From: Cytobacillus suaedae
GTDB lineage: Bacteria; Bacillota; Bacilli; Bacillales; Bacillaceae_L
Reading direction: 5' to 3'
Assembly (NCBI GenBank): GCA_014960805.1
Contig: CP063163.1
Coordinates: 1,568,001-1,632,000 of the forward strand
Length of the DNA stretch: 64,000 nucleotides
Under the pieces are notes generated by a model. The model was not told where the DNA came from, ran no database searches, and saw only the letters and a program-made list of their open reading frames with translations. The position numbers and the translations under genes were made by a program. Shown here piece by piece: positions 36,540 to 43,736 of this stretch (the stretch's first letter is position 1; every line of letters begins with the position of its first letter).

Positions 36540-37340
36540 ATGTGGACATTGCGTAAAATGGCTACACTTGGTGCAATGGGTATGAAAACCACTTTGGCAT
36601 ATGTTGCTTCTGTATGGGCATCGGTTTTTGTAAACATTTTGCAGATTATTGTGTTTTATTATATTTGGACAGCAGTATACAGTGACAAAGAAGTACTAAA
36701 AGGAATAACGTTTCATGAAATGATTACCTATGTTATTCTTTCAAGAATTTTGTTTATTGCAATCAGTTGGGGCGTGAACAACTGGATTGCGCATCAAATC
36801 CAAACAGGGCAGATATCGATGGAACTACTTCGACCAGTGGACTATCAGTTCGCGATGTACTCTACGAGGGTTGGTGACTTTTTAATGTTTACGGTGTTAA
36901 ATGGTGCACCAGTACTGATTATATCAGCATTAATGTTTGGATTACTTGGGCCAGCGGGTATAAGCTCGGGTATGTTTTTTGTTATCAGTATTTTTATGGC
37001 AATTACGATTGCTTTTTTTATAGAGTTTATCGTAGGGTTACTTTCGTTTTACACAACAAATGGCTGGGGATTACAGGTATTGAAAGAGGCAATTATGAAC
37101 TTCTTTTCAGGAGCAATTGTTCCACTGGTGTTTTTTCCCGGAATACTAAGGGATATTGTGAGTTTTCTACCGTTTAAGGATATGGTTTATACCCCGATCT
37201 CTATCTATTTGGGCTTTGTTGAGGGACAAGAAATGGTTGAGTCACTTCTGTTTCAGTTGTTATGGGTAGTTGTTCTGTGGATTCTTTCACGGATGTTCTT
37301 TAAGCATGCGTTGAAAAAGATTGTGGTTCAAGGAGGGTAA
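36540..37340 (+). CDS. ABC-2 family permease
   Basis: 266 aa with six helices; 'MKTTLAYVASVWASVFVNILQIIVFYYIWTAVY' and 'QTGQISMELLRPVDYQ' are typical of the PF06182-like ABC-2 permeases that occur as pairs. ATG 36540 is chosen because GAGGTGG is 5 nt upstream; GTG 36531 lies within it. Second gene of the exporter operon, 12 bp after the ATPase. Confidence 0.85.
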   Translation: MWTLRKMATLGAMGMKTTLAYVASVWASVFVNILQIIVFYYIWTAVYSDKEVLKGITFHEMITYVILSRILFIAISWGVNNWIAHQIQTGQISMELLRPVDYQFAMYSTRVGDFLMFTVLNGAPVLIISALMFGLLGPAGISSGMFFVISIFMAITIAFFIEFIVGLLSFYTTNGWGLQVLKEAIMNFFSGAIVPLVFFPGILRDIVSFLPFKDMVYTPISIYLGFVEGQEMVESLLFQLLWVVVLWILSRMFFKHALKKIVVQGG

Positions 37341-37343
37341 GAA

Positions 37344-38141
37344 GTGAGAGCGGTTATGAGATATATAAAATTGTATTTAGAATTTGTGAAGCAAAATTTT
37401 AAAGTCATGCTAGAGTATCGAGCGGATTTTTTAATCGGTTTTTTCTCGACCTTCTTGCTTCAGGTCGGTGGAATTTTCTTTATATGGGTTATTTTTGATA
37501 ACATCGGTGACATTCAGGGCTGGACGTTTTATGAGGTTACATTGATATACGGAATGTTAACCCTTGCCAAAAGTATCAATCATATCTTCTTTGATAATCT
37601 GTGGGTGCTAGGTCAGCAGTATGTGAGGCAGGGCAAATTTGATGTATTGTTGTTACGACCGATTTCACCTTTGTTTCATTTAGTGGCTGATAAGATTCAA
37701 CAAGATGGGTTTGGGAACCTTGTGATTGGAATCATTCTTGTAACCAAATCAGTGATGGAGTTAGGGATTGGATTTACAGTTTTGGATTTCTTCATGATGT
37801 TGATCTTTGTGATTAGCGGTGGCTTTATCTTTGCTGCGATTAACTTAATTACGACCACAACCAGTTTTTGGTTTGTTGAGAGTAATATGTTCATGTGGAG
37901 TACGTTTTCGTTATCAGAATTCGCACTTTATCCATTAGGGATTTATCACAAAGCGATTGGAATTCTATTAACATGGCTAATTCCATATGCTTTCGCAAGC
38001 TATTATCCTGCAGGGTTCTTCTTGGATAAAGGACCAATCATGATGAGTCTGCTGACACCAGTGATTGCAGTAGTATTATGGCTCATTGCTCTTCGGGTTT
38101 GGAACTTTGGCATAAGAAACTACTCTAGCACAGGATCTTAA
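37344..38141 (+). CDS. ABC-2 family permease
   Basis: 265 aa, six helices, paralogous to the preceding permease ('LEFVKQNFKVMLEYRADFLIGFFSTFLLQ', 'VRQGKFDVLLLRPISPLFH'). Start GTG 37344, 6 nt after AAGGAGGG and 3 bp after the previous stop, so tightly coupled. Last gene of the operon; palindromic terminator copy 2 follows. Confidence 0.85.
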   Translation: MRAVMRYIKLYLEFVKQNFKVMLEYRADFLIGFFSTFLLQVGGIFFIWVIFDNIGDIQGWTFYEVTLIYGMLTLAKSINHIFFDNLWVLGQQYVRQGKFDVLLLRPISPLFHLVADKIQQDGFGNLVIGIILVTKSVMELGIGFTVLDFFMMLIFVISGGFIFAAINLITTTTSFWFVESNMFMWSTFSLSEFALYPLGIYHKAIGILLTWLIPYAFASYYPAGFFLDKGPIMMSLLTPVIAVVLWLIALRVWNFGIRNYSSTGS

Positions 38142-38162
38142 ATTATGCTTTTTGTGTCTATT

Positions 38163-38219
38163 GGGGCCTGACCCCCGGCGCGTTAAAGCTTTAACGCGCT
38201 GGGGGTCAGGCCCCTTTTT
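38163..38219 (+). terminator. Palindromic GGGGCCTGACCCC terminator, copy 2
   Basis: GGGGCCTGACCCC-cggcGCGTTAAAG/CTTTAACGCG-ctgGGGGTCAGGCCCC then TTTTT: an almost perfect 24-bp stem. Same family as copy 1 at 35358. Confidence 0.85.
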
Positions 38220-38308
38220 CCAAACTTGTAAGTGATTATATCCTGATGAATAATGCCATTTTCCCCTACTGAAATTCAGGAAAAACCTACCAAAAAAGGG
38301 CTTATTTA

Positions 38309-38351
38309 TGTGATAAATCTCACATTTATGAACACCTATTTCATCTATTCT
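38309..38351 (+). promoter_or_regulatory. Fnr-dependent promoter of doxX gene
   Basis: TGTGATAAATCTCACA (38309-38324) is a perfect TGTGA-N6-TCACA Fnr site. A TATTCT -10 box lies at 38346-38351, which places the TSS near 38358 and the Fnr site centre at -41.5, the canonical class II activator position. The gene starts at 38397. Confidence 0.7.
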
Positions 38352-38396
38352 TTAGCTAAGGGAAAACCTTACAAACTCAAAGAAAAGGTGATTTAA

Positions 38397-38909
38397 ATGG
38401 TTGTTAACTTCTTAAGAAATAATCGAATCGCATCTGGTATCTTATTAGTATTAAGATTGTATTTAGGGTGGTCATGGATGGTCGCAGGATGGGAAAAGGT
38501 AACTGGGGACTTTGATGCAGGTGGTTATTTACAAGGAGCAGTAGGAAAAGCAACCGGGGAACATCCAGCAGTTCAAGGATGGTGGGCTGCATTTTTAGAA
38601 AATGTAGCGATTCCAAATGTAGGTCTATTTAATATACTGGTCCCATGGGGAGAATTATTAGTTGGTATTGCACTATTATTAGGTACTTTTACAACGTTTG
38701 CTGCATTAATGGGTATTGTAATGAACTTTGCATTTTTGTTCTCAGGAACAACGAGCACGAACCCACAAATGGTATTACTAACAATCTTCATTTTAGTAGC
38801 AGGAGCAAATGCAGGGAAGGTTGGTCTGGATTACTGGATCGTCCCAACATTAAAAGATTTCTGGAAAAATAAATTTGGTACTACGCGAGATAAAACACGC
38901 GCTATTTAG
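38397..38909 (+). CDS. DoxX family membrane protein
   Basis: 170 aa, four transmembrane helices, with DoxX-family motifs 'LLVLRLYLGWSWMVAGWEKVTG' and 'PWGELLVGIALLLGTFTTFAALMGIVMNFAFLFSGT'. DoxX proteins are terminal-quinol-oxidase-like or thiol/redox-linked membrane subunits of uncertain role. AAAAGGTG precedes the ATG. An Fnr-type promoter upstream suggests induction at low oxygen. The 514-bp TIR element begins 39 bp downstream. Confidence 0.87.
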   Translation: MVVNFLRNNRIASGILLVLRLYLGWSWMVAGWEKVTGDFDAGGYLQGAVGKATGEHPAVQGWWAAFLENVAIPNVGLFNILVPWGELLVGIALLLGTFTTFAALMGIVMNFAFLFSGTTSTNPQMVLLTIFILVAGANAGKVGLDYWIVPTLKDFWKNKFGTTRDKTRAI

Positions 38910-38947
38910 CCTTAAATAAAAAATAAAGCCCTCTTACTTGATAGTAT

Positions 38948-39461
38948 TAACGGGTTCTCTTTTGGAGTGCAAAACGATATAGCAATGTGTGAATGAGGAT
39001 TCTCATGCCGTTAGTTTATATGCTAAAACAATTGTTAGTACTTTGTTCAATTTGATTTCAATATTCTAAATAGTACCCCTTATCAATAAGCGGCTTTGTC
39101 CTTTTATTAAGCAACCAGCGATAGTAAAATAAACGGAGATTTTCCGGTTAAATTCAGAATGGAGCTCTTTTGAGGCTAAATAAGCGGAGGTTTTCCGGTT
39201 ATGCCAAGCAAAATCCCCTATTTTCATGTTTTTTGAGTCAATAAGCGGAATCTCTCCGGCTATTTAAGCTATTTTCAATGAAATTTTTCTATTTAAGCGG
39301 AATTTTTCCGTCTATTTATCAAATCGGGTGCTTATCTGATCTTCCAACGGATAATATTAAGAAGCGAAAAAGCATGATGATTAAATTGCTAATCAACATG
39401 CTTTTTACTACGTTTTTTGTACTGTTATTAATGATTTTGCACTTTAAAAGAGAACCCGTTA
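38948..39461. mobile_element. 514-bp element with 27-bp TIRs and 10-bp target duplication
   Basis: Left end TAACGGGTTCTCTTTT-gg-AGTGCAAAA and right end (reverse complement) TAACGGGTTCTCTTTT-aa-AGTGCAAAA match at 25 of 27 bases. The direct repeat TTGATAGTAT occurs immediately outside both ends (38938-38947 and 39462-39471). These are the features of a transposed element; it carries no transposase. The interior holds an array of roughly 51-bp repeats with AAGCGGA..TTTTCCG cores and one weak ORF. Confidence 0.8.
39127..39310. repeat. Array of AAGCGGAnnTTTTCCG repeats inside the TIR element
   Basis: Four cores: AAACGGAGATTTTCCGGTTA (39131), AAGCGGAGGTTTTCCGGTTA (39182), AAGCGGAATCTCTCCGGCTA (39243) and AAGCGGAATTTTTCCGTCTA (39295). 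Spacings are 51, 61 and 52 bp. Each core is a short palindrome CGGA/TCCG. Intervening sequence is poorly conserved. Confidence 0.75.
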
Positions 39462-39496
39462 TTGATAGTATGGGGGCTTTTACCTTTTACTATAAT

Positions 39497-40663
39497 CTAG
39501 TTTAGAGCAGTTCTCAGAGTTTCAATATTTTTTCTCATTAAACTAAAATAATCTTCATTGTTTTTCATATCATCTTCAGAAACAGATTCAAGATTATTGA
39601 GGTAGAGAACATCTGCACCAATTTCGGTTTTAACAACTTCTGATATTTTACTAGTTACATTTTCTTCAAAAATAATATAGCTTAAATTGTTATCTTTTGC
39701 TGTTTCAATAATTTTTGTTAATTGCTTTTGTGATGGTTCTTGTGTTGGTGATAAACCAGTAACAGCAATTTGTTCAATACCATAGCGTGCTTCCCAGTAT
39801 CCATAAGCTGCATGGGCAACAAGGATTTTCTTATGAGCGGCCTCGTTTATTGCACTACTAAATTCAGAATCTAACTTTTCTAGTTCTGCTTTTACAGAAA
39901 GAAAGTTCTGTTCGAACTCATCTTTTGCTTCTGGCTTTAATTCAACTAAGGCATTTTTAATGTTTTCAGCCATTTTGATCGCGTACATTGGATCAAGCCA
40001 TACATGTGGATCTGTATCTCCGTGATTGTGGTCATGGTGACCTTCCTCAGAAGCGTGCTCATCTTTATGCTCATCAGCATGGTCATCGTGCCCGTGCTCA
40101 TCTTTATGCTCATCAGCATGGTCATCGTGCCCGTGCTCATCTTTATGCTCATCAGAATGGTCATCGTGCCCGTGCTCATCTTTATGCTCATCAGCGTGGT
40201 CATCGTGTCCATGCTCATCAGCATATTCCCCATGTGCAAGTAATTCAATACCATCGGAAGCTTTTACCAGTTTCACTTTTTCTTTTTCTAAAACCTCAGA
40301 GGCAGCATCAACAAATCCTTCAATTCCAGCACCACTGTAAATGAGTGCATCTGAACTTGCAATATTTGTCATGGTCTTTGCAGTTGGCTCATATGAGTGT
40401 GCATCTACATTTGGTGGGTATACATTTTCAACTTTTACATGTTCGCCACCTATTTTCATTGCAAAATCATACAGTGGAAAAATCGTTGTATAGATGGTTA
40501 GAGGAGTTACATCACTTGTCACATTTGTTGTATTCTCTTGTTCAGCTGTTGTATCCTCTTGTTCTTTAGTTGTTGTTGCTTCTTCATTACCACATCCGTA
40601 TAAAAACATAGAAATGATAAGTAATAGAATAGTAAGTTTCGTGTTTCGCTTGGTTATTTTCAT
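39497..40663 (-). CDS. znuA: Zinc-binding lipoprotein of an ABC transporter (ZnuA/AdcA)
   Basis: 388 aa. Signal peptide with lipobox 'MFLYGCGNEE'; cluster A-I solute-binding fold with zinc-ligand motifs 'VDAHSYEPT', 'DPHVWLDP' and 'ILVAHAAYGYWEARYG', ending 'FEENVTSKISEVVKTE'. Between the two N-terminal lobes is a long His/Asp/Glu loop with a 13-residue unit (DEHKDEHGHDDHA) repeated about four times, encoded by a 39-bp tandem repeat at about 40060-40213. Upstream lie two Zur boxes. No znuB or znuC is adjacent, so this copy is an orphan or works with a transporter elsewhere. Confidence 0.92.
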   Translation of the reverse strand: MKITKRNTKLTILLLIISMFLYGCGNEEATTTKEQEDTTAEQENTTNVTSDVTPLTIYTTIFPLYDFAMKIGGEHVKVENVYPPNVDAHSYEPTAKTMTNIASSDALIYSGAGIEGFVDAASEVLEKEKVKLVKASDGIELLAHGEYADEHGHDDHADEHKDEHGHDDHSDEHKDEHGHDDHADEHKDEHGHDDHADEHKDEHASEEGHHDHNHGDTDPHVWLDPMYAIKMAENIKNALVELKPEAKDEFEQNFLSVKAELEKLDSEFSSAINEAAHKKILVAHAAYGYWEARYGIEQIAVTGLSPTQEPSQKQLTKIIETAKDNNLSYIIFEENVTSKISEVVKTEIGADVLYLNNLESVSEDDMKNNEDYFSLMRKNIETLRTALN

Positions 40664-40684
40664 GCGTTTCTCCTCTCAGTCTTT

Positions 40685-40699
40685 TCGGAATGATTACGA
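40685..40699. promoter_or_regulatory. Zur box 1 (znuA)
   Basis: TCGGAATGATTACGA differs from the Zur consensus TCGTAATnATTACGA at one base. It is 22 bp upstream of the znuA start, in the untranslated leader. Confidence 0.7.
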
Positions 40700-40747
40700 T
40701 TTAATATCCGTGATTTTTTATGAATAAAGTAGTTTAGTTAATATATA

Positions 40748-40762
40748 TCGTAATAGTTTCGA
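40748..40762. promoter_or_regulatory. Zur box 2 (znuA)
   Basis: TCGTAATAGTTTCGA, two mismatches to the consensus, 85 bp upstream of znuA; position suits a site overlapping the promoter. Confidence 0.6.
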
Positions 40763-40871
40763 TTTACAGAATATATATTAAAACAATTTAGAAGTTATTA
40801 CAAGTAGTAATTTTTCTTCTAAACTGTTACGCTTTTATTTACATTAAAGCAAGTATGCTTTAAAATATAAA

Positions 40872-40886
40872 ACGTAATAATTACGA
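40872..40886. promoter_or_regulatory. Zur box 3 (ycgR-ycgQ)
   Basis: ACGTAATAATTACGA: one mismatch at the first base, inner CGTAATAATTACG perfectly palindromic. It lies 134 bp upstream of ycgR in the divergent region and probably controls that operon. Confidence 0.7.
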
Positions 40887-41019
40887 TTGATTTACGAATC
40901 ACAAAGACTATCATAAGCTAAGACGACTCCTAATTTCAAGAGAAATCTACTGGAACTTAATAAAACTTTCTACATAAAGTTGACGTCTTCGAAAATATGA
41001 AACTATCTAGGAGGAATCC

Positions 41020-42024
41020 ATGAAACGCACACTTCGCGGTAGCATAATTGATATTACAGGTGTTCTAATTATCGTTTTTGTCTTGCTCATGTTTACTCCA
41101 GGGGTAGGTGGGTCAAGCTCATTAGCCATACCACCTTCAATATTAAACCTAAATATGATTTTTCTTAGTATATTGATAGAAGCCTTACCTTTCGTTCTAA
41201 TCGGTGTGTTGATTGCAGGTTTAATTCAAATTTTTATAACTGAAGAGCATATTCAGCGCTTAATTCCCAAAAATAAATATTTGGCCGTTCTAATGAGTTG
41301 TGTAATTGGGGCTTTGTTTCCTGCTTGTGAATGTGGGATTGTACCTATCGTACGAAGACTTATTTCTAAAGGCGTGCCAATTTATGCAGCAATGGGGTTT
41401 ATGTTAACAGGACCACTGATCAATCCTGTTGTTATTGCATCTACTTTTATGGCTTTTGGTAATGATATTGAGATTGCAGCGTTAAGGATGGGATTAGGGT
41501 TCTTAATCGCTTTACTTGTTGCATTAGTAGTAGGCTGGATTTTTAAAGGAACTCAATTTAAAAAATCTATAGAGGTACAAGCCACTCATCAACACAATCA
41601 CGGAACGAGAAAATCATTTGGTGATAAATTATGGTCGATGTTAACACATTCAATTGATGAATTCTTTGATATGGGTAAATTTCTTGTAATAGGTGCATTT
41701 TTAGCAGCTTTTTTACAAACCTATATGCCAGCAAAAGCTTTGTTAGAGGCTGGTAGTGGTCCGGTTACTTCTTTATTAGTAATGATGGGCCTAGGGTATA
41801 TTTTATCACTTTGTTCTGAAGCAGATGCATTTATCGGTGCTTCTTTCAGCAACTTGTTCCCACAACATTCTATTTTAGGTTTCTTAATCCTCGGGCCAAT
41901 GCTTGATTTGAAAAATACCTTAATCATGCTAAGTGTTTTCCGTTTTAAATTTGTAATGGCAATGCTAGCATTAATATCGTCTATGGTATTTATAACGTTG
42001 ATGGCTGTCCAAAGTATTCTATAG
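41020..42024 (+). CDS. ycgR: Predicted permease, YcgR type (DUF318)
   Basis: 334 aa with eight or nine transmembrane helices. Recognisable family motifs: 'IEALPFVLIGVLIAGLIQIF', the Cys motif 'GALFPACECGIVPIVRRLISKGVP', 'MGFMLTGPLINPVVIAS' and the second 'LSLCSEADAFIGASF'. The two motifs face each other in this family. A His-rich loop 'ATHQHNHG' is in the middle. AGGAGG precedes the ATG. Forms an operon with ycgQ and lies behind a Zur box, so a role in zinc limitation is inferred. Confidence 0.88.
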   Translation: MKRTLRGSIIDITGVLIIVFVLLMFTPGVGGSSSLAIPPSILNLNMIFLSILIEALPFVLIGVLIAGLIQIFITEEHIQRLIPKNKYLAVLMSCVIGALFPACECGIVPIVRRLISKGVPIYAAMGFMLTGPLINPVVIASTFMAFGNDIEIAALRMGLGFLIALLVALVVGWIFKGTQFKKSIEVQATHQHNHGTRKSFGDKLWSMLTHSIDEFFDMGKFLVIGAFLAAFLQTYMPAKALLEAGSGPVTSLLVMMGLGYILSLCSEADAFIGASFSNLFPQHSILGFLILGPMLDLKNTLIMLSVFRFKFVMAMLALISSMVFITLMAVQSIL

Positions 42025-42039
42025 GGGGAGGAGATATGT

Positions 42040-42987
42040 ATGCAATTTCACTTTCAACAAGCTCTTAGAGCACTGATTTTAGTAGCATTCTCCGCCATGA
42101 TCGTTAAGCTTCATTTGACAGGAGATATTACTAAGTATATCAATCCTAAATATGACTTTTTAAGTCAATCAGCTGCCATTTTATTTTTTCTTTTGTTTTT
42201 GATTCAGTTGGCTAGGGTTTGGTCTGTAAAAGAGGAGAATGATCATCATGCTTGTAGTCATGAAGATCACCATTGTTCACACGACCATGGCACTTCATCT
42301 TTCTCAATGCGGAAATTTATTTCTTATTGTATACTCGTGACTCCGATTCTCACAGGTTTTGTATTGCCAGCTAAGGTCCTTGATGCTTCCATTGCGAGTA
42401 AAAAAGGAGCGATGGTGTTACTTTCAAGTCAGCAACAATCTGCGCAAAACGATCGATATGAAGATGAATCGGTGGATTCAGAGGATTCGGAGGAAACATT
42501 TGAGGGTGAAGAAGACCCACTTTATGACCATGAGGCAGCTGAACCGATTGTAATGGGTGAAACAATCTCAAATGAAGAGTATGAAAAAATGATTGAAGAG
42601 CTTCGGAAAAGTCCTGATATCATAATGGATGATTATGTGTATAGTACCTATTATGAAGAGATAAGTAGTGATTTAGACCACTACAAAGGTAAAAAAATGA
42701 AGCTAAAAGGATTCGTCTATAAAGAAGAGGGGTTTGCTTCGGACCAATTAGTCCTTGCAAGATTTTTAATCACACACTGTGTGGCAGATGCAAGCATTGT
42801 TGGCTTTTTATCGGAATTGCCAGAGGCATCTAGTATTGATGTCGACACATGGATTGAGGCTGAAGGGATTTTAGAAGTTACTACTTATAATGGTGTTGAA
42901 ATGCCTGTACTTAAGATCACCCATTGGAAAAAAATCAGTGAGCCTGAAGAACCTTATTTGTATCCGATTAATGTGAAGCTTTTATAA
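42040..42987 (+). CDS. ycgQ: YcgQ family protein (TIGR03943/DUF1980)
   Basis: 315 aa. N-terminal two or three helices (about 8-60, 90-115) with a His-rich cytoplasmic loop 'DHHACSHEDHHCSHDHG', then a soluble C-terminal domain with 'KGFVYKEEGFASDQLVLARFLITHCVADASIVGFL' typical of the TIGR03943 permease-subunit family that always accompanies YcgR. Acidic linker between. GGAGGAG precedes ATG 42040. Second gene of the Zur-linked operon; terminator at 42996. Confidence 0.88.
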   Translation: MQFHFQQALRALILVAFSAMIVKLHLTGDITKYINPKYDFLSQSAAILFFLLFLIQLARVWSVKEENDHHACSHEDHHCSHDHGTSSFSMRKFISYCILVTPILTGFVLPAKVLDASIASKKGAMVLLSSQQQSAQNDRYEDESVDSEDSEETFEGEEDPLYDHEAAEPIVMGETISNEEYEKMIEELRKSPDIIMDDYVYSTYYEEISSDLDHYKGKKMKLKGFVYKEEGFASDQLVLARFLITHCVADASIVGFLSELPEASSIDVDTWIEAEGILEVTTYNGVEMPVLKITHWKKISEPEEPYLYPINVKLL

Positions 42988-42995
42988 AGTAAGAA

Positions 42996-43030
42996 AAAGG
43001 GAGATGCCTAGTGCACTCCCTTTATTTTTT
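42996..43030 (+). terminator. Terminator after ycgQ
   Basis: AAAGGGAG...CTCCCTTT hairpin followed by ATTTTTT. Confidence 0.8.
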
Positions 43031-43059
43031 CTAACTTAGCTTCCAGACCTGCAATTGTG

Positions 43060-43614
43060 TTACCAGCTATTATTTTGCAATTTTCTTAGCTTTATAAGTA
43101 AAGCCCTTATGCTAAAACCTAACAGCAGATAATAACAGAATGAGTAAAAGTAGTTCCAATTTATGTATCTAACTAATTCCATCCATACTGAAAATGGCTC
43201 ACCTACGAATGCATATAATGTGCTGGTCACCAATAATGCGATAGTGTATGATTTCCACGTCTCAAAATACTGATAAATAAGCATAAAGGCAACCGGAACC
43301 ATCGACATATCAAAGGGAATGGCTCTTGGAGCAACTGGTAATAACTGTGTCGGGTAGATCCAGAACTCGTATTGCAAACCAATCGAGTCTAATAACGTAG
43401 TAGGTATAATGGCTAATGTTCCAACTAGTACTGTCTCAAGCATCTTTTGTCGATTTGCTAACATAATCCATAAAATCCATGGTGCAACTGTGAAAATGAC
43501 GAGAATCCACCATTCAAATGTGAATAGTTCATAGTGAAACCAGCTGTGTTGATCTAATTGAAAGGCTTCTTGTTCAAGTTGGTGAACCCTTTCTAAGACC
43601 TCAAACTTATTCAT
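43060..43614 (-). CDS. CBO0543 family membrane protein
   Basis: 184 aa with five transmembrane helices after an amphipathic N-terminal helix. 'YEFWIYPTQLLPVAPRAIPFDMSMVPVAFMLIYQYFETWKSY' and 'FVGEPFSVWMELVRYINWNYFYSFCYYLLL' fit the CBO0543 family of Bacillus and Clostridium membrane proteins; function unknown. Convergent with ycgQ. AGAAGG precedes the ATG. Confidence 0.78.
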   Translation of the reverse strand: MNKFEVLERVHQLEQEAFQLDQHSWFHYELFTFEWWILVIFTVAPWILWIMLANRQKMLETVLVGTLAIIPTTLLDSIGLQYEFWIYPTQLLPVAPRAIPFDMSMVPVAFMLIYQYFETWKSYTIALLVTSTLYAFVGEPFSVWMELVRYINWNYFYSFCYYLLLGFSIRALLIKLRKLQNNSW

Positions 43615-43736
43615 AACGTAGGCCTTCTTTCTAGAGCAATCTCAATAATAATATCTTCTTTTTATCATAAAATTATCAATTTATTTTCTTAATAAAGGTC
43701 ATACTAAGCATATTAAGAATGCTTGGAGGGGATTTT

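Noticed and set aside
39278..39505. 75-codon plus-strand frame ending in a hydrophobic helix
   Set aside because: It runs across the right end of the 514-bp TIR element into znuA's 3' end; no ribosome binding site before the internal ATGs. A short membrane peptide cannot be excluded.
39946..40344. ORFs antisense to znuA with His- or Met-rich repeats
   Set aside because: They mirror the 39-bp tandem repeat coding the His-rich loop of ZnuA, which has lipobox, ligands and ribosome binding site on the minus strand.
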